Below are positions 7,008 to 15,841 of a stretch of DNA of 64,000 nucleotides, in pieces. The notes under the pieces were generated by a model. The model had not been told where the DNA came from. It saw only the letters and a list, made by a program, of their open reading frames with translations, and made no database searches. The stretch is from NCBI RefSeq assembly GCF_028471905.1, contig NZ_CP116902.1, forward strand, positions 3,056,501 to 3,120,500, given 5' to 3'. Position 1 is the stretch's first letter, and every line of letters starts with the position of its first letter. Source of the DNA: Aneurinibacillus uraniidurans. GTDB lineage: Bacteria > Bacillota > Bacilli > Aneurinibacillales > Aneurinibacillaceae. The position numbers and the translations under genes are program-made.

Positions 7008-9260
7008 TTAGTGTGGTATAGACTGTGTCAACTCACAGTCTTCCACAAAAGAAGTCCCTGGAATTTGTTTGGCTGCTTTTTTAACTTTGGCGGCCATCTC
7101 CGCCACTTGATTCGGCGTACAATACGCTCCTGGCTCACAGCGAACAGCCGCAAGTGAGATCGATAGCGCGGGCTTCTCTCCCTCCCCACGCTGTTCAAAC
7201 TCTACAAAATATGAATCGAAGTACTCTAAAACATATGCGACGATTCCTTCTATCTCAGAACACGGACCTACTAGAATGAAATCATCCCCGCCAATATGAC
7301 CGAGAAAGCTTCCCTTGCTCCCCGTCACCCGGATCGCAGTCGCCATCATTTGTGCAGTGCGACGAATAATCTCATCCCCTGTCTCAAAACCGTACTGGTC
7401 ATTAAACCACTTGAATTTATCCAGGTCACAGTACAGCACCATAAATGGCTGCTCCTGGCTAAGTCGGGATGATATTTCTCTTTCAATCCGAAGATTACCA
7501 GGAAGACCCGTTAGCGGATTGGACACCGCCGCAATCTCTAACCGAGCTTTAGCTAGTCTATCCAGCAGACTTTGGACCGATACGACTCCAATATAATTCT
7601 CCTTCTCGGTTACAATGATGACGTCATATAGGTGGAACGACTCCCGTTCCATCGACAGCTTGGCTACCTTCTCAATATTTTTCCGGCTATCTACGATCAG
7701 CGGGCTGTTGTTCATAATTTGCGCAACCGATTTCTCATAGTACAGTGACACAGCATATTGGCCCCCTAGAATTCTGTACAACTGAAAACGCATAATCAAT
7801 CCTTTTGGCTTCTGACCATCTAACACGACAATGCTGTCGATCCTCGTATTCCGCTCTAAAATATGATGCACATCTCGCACGAGGGTCTCCTGGCTCACAC
7901 AAATCGTATTCATCACAATATCCCCGACCCGATTCGTTGATTCCTCCAGTACAATCGGTTGACGCTCCTGTTCAAGCTCCCGAATCTTATTAATGGCTTC
8001 ATCTGTAGTCGGAGCAAATTCTCGTCTCGGACGTCCCAGCCAGTATCCCTGTCCATAGTCAACACCGAGCGTAATAAGTGTCTCCAACTCTTTTTCCGTC
8101 TCGATTCCTTCGCCAATAATCCGGCATTTAACTTTATTAGCAAACTGGACAAACGTCTCAACAAGCGCCTGTTTAACCGGGTCACTGTCAATATTGCGAA
8201 TAAGCGCCATATCAAGCTTAATATAATCCGGATAAATCTCCGCAATCGCTTCGAGACTCGAATACCCTGCCCCTGCATCATCTACCGCAATCAAGTACCC
8301 CTTCTTGCGGTATTCCTGAATTACTGTACGAAATGCTTCGAAATTCTTGATTGCATGCCGTTCCGTAATTTCAAATACGATATTATGTGGATTCATCTGA
8401 TATTCTTCCATCAGCTTGAATACATGACCTCGTAGCAAAAATGGATCATCTATGCTTCTCGCATCAAGGTTAATAAACAACTTGGCAGATGGATGCATCT
8501 CCTGCAGCCGCTCAATCGCTTTGCGTCGACACATCGATTCCAATTGAAAACTGCGTCCTGTCTGTTCCGCAAACGAAAACAACGGCTCTGGTGAATAAAA
8601 AGGCGAGCCTTCTGGACCACGCACAAGTGATTCCCACCCAAGCGGCACCCCTGTTTTTAGTGACACAATCGGCTGTAGTACCGTATGAATGTCTTCCTTC
8701 TCCATGATTGTGCGAAACTGCTGCATATGTTTAAACTCATTAGACATCAATTCATACTTTGCCATCTGGCTAGCAAATTTGACAGAGGAATACATTTCCT
8801 TGGACAGTTCAGCTCCAGAGACATTTGCATATCCGATATGTACAGAAACTTCACTCATGTGTGAATAAGTAAGTTGACGATTCAGTTCGCTTTCTACTTC
8901 CTGCTTTAAATCTACACACAGACCGTGTAAAAATATATCACTCACTTCGTTTTTAGCGGAGATGTAAACAGCATAGTCGTCTCCCCATAGCTTTTGAACG
9001 GCAATCAGCCGCACAGGCGGTTCCATAACCTGGCGGCAAGCTTCGAGCAGCGCATGGTCCATCTGCTGTAGAACCCGACTCGTAACCAGCTGACCAAATT
9101 TGGCTTCAATCTCCGATAATTTAATGATATCGAGATACAAAAGCACAACATGGCGTGACTGTGCCAGTTCGGCTTCCAATAATTTTTTGACCTGCATCCG
9201 CTGGTCTGTATAAACAAATGGATTTGCTTTTTTACGCAATCGCTTTAAAAAAGACAACAC
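7008..9260 (-). CDS. c-di-GMP signalling protein: degenerate GGDEF, EAL, CBS pair, GGDEF
   Basis: A 750-aa soluble protein. Residues about 10-175 resemble a GGDEF fold whose signature has decayed to WGDDYA. The EAL domain (about 190-420) keeps the residues expected of a working phosphodiesterase: E210 (ESL), N264 (INLDARS), E300 (ITER), D327/D328 (DDAGAGYSSL), K348 (IKLD), E384 (EGIE) and Q404. Two CBS-like repeats follow (about 430-580). The C-terminal GGDEF domain has the active-type signature GGDDF and DKFKWFNDQYG. It could therefore both make and break c-di-GMP, with CBS domains sensing nucleotides; that switch is inference. The GTG start has GGGGGGAG upstream. Confidence 0.92.
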   Translation of the reverse strand: MLSFLKRLRKKANPFVYTDQRMQVKKLLEAELAQSRHVVLLYLDIIKLSEIEAKFGQLVTSRVLQQMDHALLEACRQVMEPPVRLIAVQKLWGDDYAVYISAKNEVSDIFLHGLCVDLKQEVESELNRQLTYSHMSEVSVHIGYANVSGAELSKEMYSSVKFASQMAKYELMSNEFKHMQQFRTIMEKEDIHTVLQPIVSLKTGVPLGWESLVRGPEGSPFYSPEPLFSFAEQTGRSFQLESMCRRKAIERLQEMHPSAKLFINLDARSIDDPFLLRGHVFKLMEEYQMNPHNIVFEITERHAIKNFEAFRTVIQEYRKKGYLIAVDDAGAGYSSLEAIAEIYPDYIKLDMALIRNIDSDPVKQALVETFVQFANKVKCRIIGEGIETEKELETLITLGVDYGQGYWLGRPRREFAPTTDEAINKIRELEQERQPIVLEESTNRVGDIVMNTICVSQETLVRDVHHILERNTRIDSIVVLDGQKPKGLIMRFQLYRILGGQYAVSLYYEKSVAQIMNNSPLIVDSRKNIEKVAKLSMERESFHLYDVIIVTEKENYIGVVSVQSLLDRLAKARLEIAAVSNPLTGLPGNLRIEREISSRLSQEQPFMVLYCDLDKFKWFNDQYGFETGDEIIRRTAQMMATAIRVTGSKGSFLGHIGGDDFILVGPCSEIEGIVAYVLEYFDSYFVEFEQRGEGEKPALSISLAAVRCEPGAYCTPNQVAEMAAKVKKAAKQIPGTSFVEDCELTQSIPH

Positions 9261-9389
9261 CGCTCTCCCCCCTTTTCCCCTCCATTATGCCAACGAATTT
9301 TTAAGACCGTGTAAATCCTACGTAAATAATATGAAAATATACCTACTACATTTCGATTATTTTCCCTCTTAATCAAAGTCACCTCAACC

Positions 9390-9405
9390 AATGCAAAAAA
9401 GCATC
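9390..9405. promoter_or_regulatory. 16-bp palindrome, copy 1 (enhancer-like site)
   Basis: AATGCAAAAAAGCATC, an imperfect palindrome (ATGC...GCAT). It is one of three similar 16-mers upstream of the sigma-54-type promoter at 9525. Confidence 0.5.
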
Positions 9406-9408
9406 CTT

Positions 9409-9424
9409 AATGCAATATTACATT
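9409..9424. promoter_or_regulatory. 16-bp palindrome, copy 2 (enhancer-like site)
   Basis: AATGCAATATTACATT, with AATG...CATT symmetry, three bases after copy 1. Confidence 0.45.
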
Positions 9425-9478
9425 TTATGTTGTAGTTCATTTTTTACTATCTTTATGTTGTTTTTTCCACATTAATAC

Positions 9479-9494
9479 AATGCAAAACAGCATT
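9479..9494. promoter_or_regulatory. 16-bp palindrome, copy 3 (enhancer-like site)
   Basis: AATGCAAAACAGCATT, 89 bases after copy 1 and about 30 bases before the -24 element. Confidence 0.5.
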
Positions 9495-9524
9495 ATAAAT
9501 CTCGAAATTCCTTCCTCTATCATT

Positions 9525-9541
9525 TGGCACACCATTTGCTT
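9525..9541 (+). promoter_or_regulatory. Sigma-54 (SigL)-type promoter of the chemoreceptor gene
   Basis: TGGCAC, five bases, then TTGCTT. This matches the -24/-12 consensus with the exact 10-base GG-to-GC interval. It lies 42 bases before the start codon. The rest of 9261-9582 is AT-rich with the three palindromes and no other gene. Confidence 0.65.
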
Positions 9542-9582
9542 ACAATAATAAACTTATATGCCTGAAAAGAAAGGAGTACATT

Positions 9583-11553
9583 ATGAAAAAATGGCTGCAA
9601 TTATCCGTAAAAAAGAGACTGAACATTTCGTTTTTACTCTTGCTTCTCATTCCCAGCCTGGCCATCGGCTTTCTTTCATATCAAACTGCCCGACAGAAGG
9701 TACAGGATCAAGTGCTCGATCAAGCAAAAGGAAATACCTATCTTTTAGACCAGCTCATCACACGACTAATTGAACCCGAGTTACAAAATGTCTCCCTGCT
9801 GGCCGAAAATGTAAACGCTACTATGTATGCAGGACGACAAAGTCCACAGGTTATGGAACGGATTCATCAATTCCAACGTCTCCATCCTGAAATTGCCTCG
9901 GCATATGTCGGCACAGAAGCAGGGTTTCTTATTATGGACGGTTCTGAAAAGCTGGAAGCGAATTATGATGTACGCACACGCCCCTGGTACCAGCAAGGGC
10001 GCCAGAGTGACACGAAACCAATCATTACCGATCCATATGTCGATAAAGTAACCGGCCAAACCGTTGTGAGCCTGCTTAAGAAAACGAAAGACGGTTCCGG
10101 TGTCGTAGGAATTGACTTTAACCTCTCCAAGCTTGCCGAAATGACGAGTTCCATTAAAATTGGCAAACAAGGGTACGTTTTTATCGTAGATCAACAGAAA
10201 AAAATTCTCGTTCACCCATCCATCAAGAACGGGGTGGATGCACCAAAAGAAATCGTAGCACAGCTGTTCAGTAAATCCTCTGGCAGTTATGAAACAAAAA
10301 ACGACACCGAAACAACCCGAACATTTTTCGTTACAAATGAGTTAACTGGCTGGAAGTTGGGCGGCACAATTAATATGGCAGAAGTACAAGCAGAAGCGAA
10401 TCCAATTTTTACAACGACTGTAGTGGTCATTACCGCAGCACTTCTACTCGGTGGATTGCTTGTATACGTCGTAATCTCTTCAATTACCCGTCCACTGCGT
10501 CTACTCGACCATGCTTCAGAGGCGATTAGCACTGGGGATTTAACAGAGCGAATTCCGATTACATCCAATGATGAACTGGGGCAGCTAGGCCGCCGCTTTA
10601 ACCAGATGGGAGAATCATTGCAGCATGTGCTGCATGACGTAAGAGAAAAAGCCGAGCATCTTGCGGCAGCTTCTGAAGAGTTGATGCAAGGCGCAAAAGA
10701 AACAAGTCATGCGGTTGAGCATGTCTCGACTACAATTCAAGAAATTGCCGTCGGCTCCGAACAGCAGGTGCAAAGCGTAGAAGATACATCAAACACCATC
10801 ATTCGTATGTCAGGATCGATGCAGCAAATCGCTGAACATGCACAGCAAACTTCTGCTTCTGTTGCCGAAACATCCGATGTTGCAGCAAATGGCACCGAAG
10901 CGATTCAACTAGCGATTCGACAGATGGACTTGATTCATACCAAAATAACACGTCTTTCTGATACAATTAGCAGCCTGGAAGAACGCTCGCAAGAGATTGA
11001 GAACTTCGTCGAGATCATTACCGGAATTGCAGCACAGACGAATCTTCTGTCTTTGAATGCTGCCATCGAAGCAGCACGTGCAGGTGAACAAGGACGCGGC
11101 TTCGCCGTTGTGGCTGATGAAGTCCGCCAGTTAGCTGAGCAATCTTCACAGTCAGCAAGCCGCATTACGTCGCTAATTCAGACGATTCAGAATGAGACAA
11201 AAGCGGCTGTTGATTTTATGGAAGATGGAGTTCAGGAAGTGAAGAAAGGAATTGATGCGGTGTATGTCGCCGGACAGTCATTCCAGTCCATCCGGGAATC
11301 GATTGAACATGCAGCTGAACAAGTGTATGAAGTTTCTTCTTCTGCTCAGGAGATGTCGGCTGGAGCCGAAACAGTAGCCCGATCGATTCAGGTTATCTCT
11401 GAAATTGCAGAGCGTTCGGCTTCAGGTATGGAGACGGCTTCTGCAAGCACAGAAGAACAGCTCGCTTCGATGGAGGAGATATCCGCTTCTGCTGATGCCC
11501 TTGCTCATATGGCAGAAGATCTGGAAGAAGTGATTCGCCGTTTTAAGGTGTAA
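9583..11553 (+). CDS. Methyl-accepting chemotaxis protein (dCache type)
   Basis: A 656-aa transmembrane chemoreceptor. It has a membrane segment at about residues 12-33, an extracellular double Cache-like sensor (about 40-275; [14 protein letters not shown] and [15 protein letters not shown] are typical of amino- or organic-acid binding Cache domains), a second membrane segment (about 280-302), HAMP (about 303-355) and the signalling coiled coil. The hairpin tip [20 protein letters not shown] is intact. AAAGGAG lies before the ATG. Ligand is unknown. It is a single gene whose transcript would run directly into the structured element at 11565. Confidence 0.95.
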   Translation: MKKWLQLSVKKRLNISFLLLLLIPSLAIGFLSYQTARQKVQDQVLDQAKGNTYLLDQLITRLIEPELQNVSLLAENVNATMYAGRQSPQVMERIHQFQRLHPEIASAYVGTEAGFLIMDGSEKLEANYDVRTRPWYQQGRQSDTKPIITDPYVDKVTGQTVVSLLKKTKDGSGVVGIDFNLSKLAEMTSSIKIGKQGYVFIVDQQKKILVHPSIKNGVDAPKEIVAQLFSKSSGSYETKNDTETTRTFFVTNELTGWKLGGTINMAEVQAEANPIFTTTVVVITAALLLGGLLVYVVISSITRPLRLLDHASEAISTGDLTERIPITSNDELGQLGRRFNQMGESLQHVLHDVREKAEHLAAASEELMQGAKETSHAVEHVSTTIQEIAVGSEQQVQSVEDTSNTIIRMSGSMQQIAEHAQQTSASVAETSDVAANGTEAIQLAIRQMDLIHTKITRLSDTISSLEERSQEIENFVEIITGIAAQTNLLSLNAAIEAARAGEQGRGFAVVADEVRQLAEQSSQSASRITSLIQTIQNETKAAVDFMEDGVQEVKKGIDAVYVAGQSFQSIRESIEHAAEQVYEVSSSAQEMSAGAETVARSIQVISEIAERSASGMETASASTEEQLASMEEISASADALAHMAEDLEEVIRRFKV

Positions 11554-11564
11554 CCTCTTTATTT

Positions 11565-11968
11565 CTTGATGGAGGTTTTCTCCGAAGTGTGGTGGAGGAG
11601 CCGGGATCGGGCGGGGCCTCGTCACTTCGGTACGCTTACGAAGAAGTTAAGACTGTCCGCTTCAGGTGCCAGACGAACTCGCCCACAAAAGAGATCCACG
11701 ATGGATTTGCGGCGAAGCATTGTGGGCAAAGGCACGTTCGCCTGGCCCCTTCCGCTGGGAGGTCGCGTACAGGCGTTCCGTTGCCCCGCCCGATCCCGCT
11801 CCTAGCACGCTTTGGATGAAAATCATCAAGCAATATCAAGAAGCTGAGTTTTTGCTATGCAGGTAAACAATAAGGAAGGTCTTACGAAAAGCCAGTAGCT
11901 ACCCGAGCAAATCCATTCTGACGGCGAGAATTTTTTGTAAATCGAAACGTTGTCGATACTACAAAAAG
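11565..11968 (+). repeat. Dispersed structured element, copy A (core 11565-11830, tail 11831-11968)
   Basis: A GC-rich core is bounded by long complementary arms: CTTGATG...CATCAAG on the outside, then AGTGTGG, then GGGATCGGGCGGGGC (11603-11617) pairing with GCCCCGCCCGATCCC (11783-11797). Inner conserved blocks include TTCGGTACGCTTAC, GACTGTCCGCTTCAGG, CGAACTCGCCCACA pairing with TGTGGGCAAAGG...GTTCG, and GTACAGGC. An AT-richer tail contains GCTATGCAGGTAAA and TTTTTTGTAAATCGA and ends near ACGTTGTCGATACTACAAAAAG... It matches copy C over its whole length and copy B over the core. Short open frames inside are not conserved between copies and I do not count them as genes. It starts 11 bases after the chemoreceptor stop in the same direction. 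Confidence 0.85.
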
Positions 11969-12006
11969 CTATCCTTTCGCCATGTTCTGAAGTTTAAGGA
12001 AGCCTC
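11961..12006 (-). terminator. Terminator T4 with conserved loop, after Crp/Fnr gene
   Basis: On the minus strand an imperfect stem (AGGCTTCCTT with AAGGATAGCT) encloses a loop containing AGAACATGGCGAAA, followed by TTTTT. The loop is shared with hairpins at 18145, 21584 and 40427. Confidence 0.65.
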
Positions 12007-12016
12007 TACCTTGTAT

Positions 12017-12727
12017 CTAATCCCCTAACACGATCTTCTCTAGTTGTTCCCTGTTATAAATCATGATTTTCTTTTTTTCAATATGAATAAGCTTCCCGTT
12101 TTGCAGCTCCAGCAAAATTTTTGTAACCGTTTCTCGCACCGTTCCGGTCATATCAGCTATTTGCTGGTGCGTTAATTTGAGATTGATTAAAACCCCACCT
12201 TTGTGCTGAATGCCATGCTGATCGGCTAAGCGCAGGATCATTCTGATCACTCTTGTACGGGCATCAAGTATCGTTAAGCTTGTGATCAACTCATTCGCTT
12301 TACGCAATCGATCAAGCGTCGTTTTTAACATCTTCATGGAAATATTCGGATTTCGATTTAGCAGTGACATAAGGTCCTGTCGCTTAAGGGCGTACAAAAT
12401 CGACTTCTCCATCGTTTTTGCACTGGCAGACCGAACTTGTTCGTTTTCTAATACCGCCATCTCCCCAAAAAAATCACCATCCCCAAAAATCGCCAGGATA
12501 ATCTCTCTTGCTTCATCGATGCGATAAATGTTGATCACGCCTGATTTAATAATATAAAGCTCGTCGCCTCCTTCCCCTTCTAAAAATACATTTCTTCCTT
12601 TTTCATACGTGCGGGTTATAAACATGGAAGAAATCTCACGTAAGTCCGCTTCCTCTAAGTCCTCAAAAAAAGGAAAATGACGAAGAAAATTCCAATCTAT
12701 CACAATGAACATCCCCCATTTGTTCAT
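12017..12727 (-). CDS. Crp/Fnr family transcriptional regulator
   Basis: A 236-aa regulator. The cyclic-nucleotide-binding-like beta roll spans about residues 20-135 (GDELYIIKSGVINIY, GDGDFFGEMAVLENEQVRSA), followed by the dimer helix and a winged helix-turn-helix (LTHQQIADMTGTVRETVTK). The Cys cluster that binds an iron-sulfur centre in true FNR is absent, so it is closer to the Crp/general branch; effector is unknown. Three nearby starts are possible (ATG 12727, ATG 12712, GTG 12703, the last with GGGGGATG upstream), so the first few residues are uncertain. Upstream there is an ACATACA/TGTATGT inverted repeat (12781-12819). Confidence 0.88.
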   Translation of the reverse strand: MNKWGMFIVIDWNFLRHFPFFEDLEEADLREISSMFITRTYEKGRNVFLEGEGGDELYIIKSGVINIYRIDEAREIILAIFGDGDFFGEMAVLENEQVRSASAKTMEKSILYALKRQDLMSLLNRNPNISMKMLKTTLDRLRKANELITSLTILDARTRVIRMILRLADQHGIQHKGGVLINLKLTHQQIADMTGTVRETVTKILLELQNGKLIHIEKKKIMIYNREQLEKIVLGD

Positions 12728-12780
12728 GCTTTTCCGTTAATAGAAAACACACAAGATCATAATAAAAAATACCCCTTACT

Positions 12781-12819
12781 ACATACAGTGACTTACTCCA
12801 ATTAAGGACCATTGTATGT
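12781..12819. repeat. Inverted repeat upstream of Crp/Fnr gene
   Basis: ACATACA and TGTATGT arms separated by 25 bases, about 55-90 bases upstream of the regulator gene. It might be an autoregulatory site; only the symmetry is seen. Confidence 0.3.
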
Positions 12820-12899
12820 GTTAAAGGGTATAAAAGCTAGCACTTACGTACAATATACTTGTTTTGTAGTACAAGTACGTATGTACACGATCACTTCTA

Positions 12900-13466
12900 T
12901 CAGTTTTCTTTTTTACTCATATCAAGATTATATTTTTTTGCCATACCCTGCAGTTCAGAGTTAGCCTGTTTGTTTAATTCTTGTGCTTCTTTAAGTAAGT
13001 CATCCGCAGCAACTACTTTTGCCATGTCCTCTGCCTCTAAAGCAGTAATGATATCAGTAACACCTGCCACGTTCTTATCAGCCATCTTCATTCTTATTTC
13101 ATGTACTGCGCTTAGTTCCTTGTCAGGTGTGATCGCTTTGAGCTTTTCTTGTAATTCTTTAGCTTTCGGTAAAAGTTCCGTCTTTATTTTTTCGGCCTTC
13201 TGTGCATCTGTTAGCTTCTCATATGCAGGGTCGTTAAGAGCGTGGATCTGTTTTATAAACTCCGCATTTGCTTCCTGAGCAGGCTGCATCGCTTCAAGAT
13301 ACTTAACTAACGCCTCTTTTCCTGCATCCTCTTTTGGTTGGGCTGCTTGTTGTTGCGTATTTGTTTGTGGTGCGGTTGCATTTGCTGGTGTTTCACTCTT
13401 GCTTCCGCATCCATATAAAGAAATCGACAACACTGCTAACCCTGCAAGCAATACTTCTTTCTTCAT
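12900..13466 (-). CDS. Putative lipoprotein, helical
   Basis: A 188-aa secreted lipoprotein. The signal peptide (MKKEVLLAGLAVLSISLYGC) ends in a lipobox with Cys20. A short Ala/Thr/Gln/Pro linker follows, then a Lys/Glu/Ala-rich, mostly helical domain of about 145 residues. GGGGAG precedes the ATG. I do not recognise a specific family; the helical repeats recall small surface lipoproteins of the DUF type. It is a single gene between a Crp/Fnr regulator and a 69-aa gene. Confidence 0.8.
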   Translation of the reverse strand: MKKEVLLAGLAVLSISLYGCGSKSETPANATAPQTNTQQQAAQPKEDAGKEALVKYLEAMQPAQEANAEFIKQIHALNDPAYEKLTDAQKAEKIKTELLPKAKELQEKLKAITPDKELSAVHEIRMKMADKNVAGVTDIITALEAEDMAKVVAADDLLKEAQELNKQANSELQGMAKKYNLDMSKKEN

Positions 13467-13627
13467 AATAAACTCCCCTTCTCTTTTTGGATATATGAAG
13501 TAAATTACTCCTATATCGTACTTGTTCAGCTTATGGATGAAATGGATAAGTCATGAACATCGTATATTTATGAGAAGATATAAGGACTTATGAATGTTTT
13601 TGTTCCTGCTGGTTACTAGTTACTAAA

Positions 13628-13837
13628 TCAAGGTTGACCCACAACTTGTTCCAATTTCCCCTCATTCCGTTCGCCTTCTGCGTTTTGCTCAGGCACGATG
13701 AGAAATCGCTCTCCTTTTTCGTTCTCTTCTATTTTAAGGTTGAGACCTTGTGATAAGTTCAGCTCTGCCAACTCCTTAACGACTTCGTTCAAATTTGTCA
13801 GAGACAATGTTCGAAACTGTGTGATCGTTGGATTCAT
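13628..13837 (-). CDS. Small acidic hypothetical protein (69 aa)
   Basis: MNPTITQFRTLSLTNLNEVV begins an acidic protein whose C-terminal third is rich in Glu, Gln, Asn and Gly. The ATG at 13837 is chosen because GGGAGG lies ten bases upstream; a GTG at 13858 would overlap that site. No function recognised. The sequence from 13838 to 14169 upstream holds no gene I can support; it has a weak inverted repeat, TGATTG/CAATCA (14005-14031), flanked by A- and T-runs. Confidence 0.6.
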   Translation of the reverse strand: MNPTITQFRTLSLTNLNEVVKELAELNLSQGLNLKIEENEKGERFLIVPEQNAEGERNEGKLEQVVGQP

Positions 13838-14169
13838 TCCGGATATTCCTCCCTTCACAGCCAGTATACATCGCTTCTGTTTGGAGGAATTGTGATTGAA
13901 ATTACATTTCTGAACATTTCTCTTTTCTGTGAAGATCTAGATAAAAGCATTTAGAAAAGCAGCAATGAAATAGACATAAGAAAGATCAGTGAAAAAAGAA
14001 AAGGTGATTGTCCTTTCCCACCCCTCAATCATTTTTTCTTTGACTATATAAATTATTATATTCATTATAAAGAGAGAGGTTTTATGTTCTTTAAGTAACC
14101 TCAAGAGGATTTAAACTTGGACGCACATTTAGGGATTATAGGTAAGTAATCTTGTGCAATTTGAAATCC

Positions 14170-15840
14170 TTAGTTGAGACTAATCGGTTGTCGCCAGTAA
14201 AATGGAAACACAGGTGTGCGTAAATGCCTAAATGCAATTACACCAATAATAGGGAAATAATTAGAGATAAAAGAAAAACTATGCGGTTTCTCTTCATGAT
14301 CAAATTCATGAAGAATCTGCACTTTGTACTCTTCAAAGCTTTTTGGAAGCTGAATCGATGTAAGCATTGAACCTGATACGTACAATGCATTTTTCAAATA
14401 TAAATATTCCTCAGTTACATCGTCTGGGAACCATATCTGTAGGTCAACTTCGCCAAAAAACTCGAGAATTTCTTCTCTGGCCCACTCGTAAAGTCCCCGT
14501 GAATCAAGCACAACAGACCACTCTAATAACATAGGAAGTAACGTAGACGTCTCTAATTTAATCTCTTCATTCTTCAATTCCATATCAATAAGATCATCAT
14601 AGGAATCACTTAAAAGCGGAAACCTATTTCGTAGTCGATATCCCCGAACAATGTAGAGAAGTAATTTATCTATCCATTTCAACATCACATTATGCTTTCT
14701 TGTTCTATAAAGTAATAATAATGCTATGGTGATATCATTAATATGCGAGTCAAATACAGGAACATTGCTTGATTTATTATTCGTAATGAGGCCTTCTAGA
14801 GCGTTAGCTGCAATACAGGCTTCTTTAATCAGATGAAGGTTTTCCTTTTCTAAATCTATACTGTCATTAGCAAATACATAATCCAAACCAATACTAGCAA
14901 TGATACCTATTTGTTCAAATGTACGAAGCGGATACTCAATCTCTTCTGAAGCATACCCAGACAGTCCATCTCGAACCATACAATGCGACATAATTTTCTG
15001 TAGATACTTTTTATTTATTTTCATTCGGGTTGCGTTGATTTTGTAAAACTCAGTAAAGATATTTCCATCATCAAAATGCTCTTTCTGCTTTATCCAATCC
15101 CATAGTCGAAGAATTAACCTCTCACCAGCATGAAATGCATGTTTTAAGTTGTTACACTCATTTGTCCAATGAAAAATAAGATTTAAGCAAAGGTGCAGGC
15201 AACGAAGTGCTTTAATTTTCTTTTTTTCATTTTTTAAAGCGTCATCAAATAACACTTCATCAATAAGTTCGTAAAAATGTGACAAATCATACTCTACAAG
15301 GTCAAGAAAAGCAAGTGTCTTGCGCATATGCTTCTGAACTGAAGAAGGGAATAAGAACTCGTCTAGAAGATACTTTTGAACCAAAGAAGATAAATTATCC
15401 CCACCCCAAAAATCAAGCTCTATCTGACCAAGCACACTTTTTTCATTAATATAATTTGTCCAATTTACCAATACATCTTGCTTCATATCTCCGTTTGTAC
15501 AAAGAATGATTTTTTTTGGTAAGGAACATTGAGTCTTATCTAACATAATACGTAGGTATACATCAAAGATTTCATTAAGTGTTTGACGAACAGACTGTGG
15601 ACCAGAATCCCAAGAATTACGGTCAATGTCCTTCTGCTTGATTACAAAAAGGAACAACTTCTCTATACTGTCATCAGGATCTATTCCAATAGCGGCTAAA
15701 TCAACACCATACTGACGAACTCCTCGTTGAGGCTTACTAGTTGGTTGAATATCCATGGATAGGAGGAGATCAGGTATTAAAGCATCTAGCTCCTCTGATT
15801 CCCTTAACATAGATAAATACTCACGAATAATCAACCGCAT
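14170..15840 (-). CDS. Island protein 2: PD-(D/E)XK-like N-terminus plus helical region
   Basis: A 556-aa protein I cannot name. Residues about 15-170 read like a Mrr/REase-fold nuclease domain: E16/E17, then RGVRQYGVDLAAIG with D47, a strand LFLFVIKQK with K70, and IILCTNG and IELDFWGGDNLSSLVQKYLL at the positions where such domains carry a nucleotide-binding-like strand and a W/D-G-D-L helix. The usual Glu/Gln two residues before the lysine is Lys68, so catalysis is doubtful. The remaining 390 residues are helical and rich in Leu, Ile, Lys and Glu. The ATG at 15840 has GGGAGG upstream and lies one base after the stop of the upstream gene, so translation is probably coupled. Base composition is clearly more AT-rich than neighbours. 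Confidence 0.75.
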   Translation of the reverse strand: MRLIIREYLSMLRESEELDALIPDLLLSMDIQPTSKPQRGVRQYGVDLAAIGIDPDDSIEKLFLFVIKQKDIDRNSWDSGPQSVRQTLNEIFDVYLRIMLDKTQCSLPKKIILCTNGDMKQDVLVNWTNYINEKSVLGQIELDFWGGDNLSSLVQKYLLDEFLFPSSVQKHMRKTLAFLDLVEYDLSHFYELIDEVLFDDALKNEKKKIKALRCLHLCLNLIFHWTNECNNLKHAFHAGERLILRLWDWIKQKEHFDDGNIFTEFYKINATRMKINKKYLQKIMSHCMVRDGLSGYASEEIEYPLRTFEQIGIIASIGLDYVFANDSIDLEKENLHLIKEACIAANALEGLITNNKSSNVPVFDSHINDITIALLLLYRTRKHNVMLKWIDKLLLYIVRGYRLRNRFPLLSDSYDDLIDMELKNEEIKLETSTLLPMLLEWSVVLDSRGLYEWAREEILEFFGEVDLQIWFPDDVTEEYLYLKNALYVSGSMLTSIQLPKSFEEYKVQILHEFDHEEKPHSFSFISNYFPIIGVIAFRHLRTPVFPFYWRQPISLN

Positions 15841-15841
15841 T

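Noticed and set aside
9524-9551. Sigma-A promoter TTGGCA-16-TAATAA for the chemoreceptor gene
   Set aside because: Possible, but spacing and -10 are poorer than the ideal sigma-54 match that covers the same bases.
11565-11830. Element core as a simple Rho-independent terminator of the chemoreceptor gene
   Set aside because: The stem is far longer than needed, the interior is conserved between copies, and there is no T-run after the right arm.
11566-11866. GC-rich open frames inside element copy A (and 39784-39978, 40146-40337 in B/C)
   Set aside because: The frames are not shared between copies, compositions are Arg/Pro/Ser-rich as expected from a GC-rich hairpin, and no ribosome sites precede them.
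14005-14031. TGATTG/CAATCA hairpin as terminator of the island
   Set aside because: Only six pairs with a 15-base loop and 140 bases after the stop; kept as a remark.
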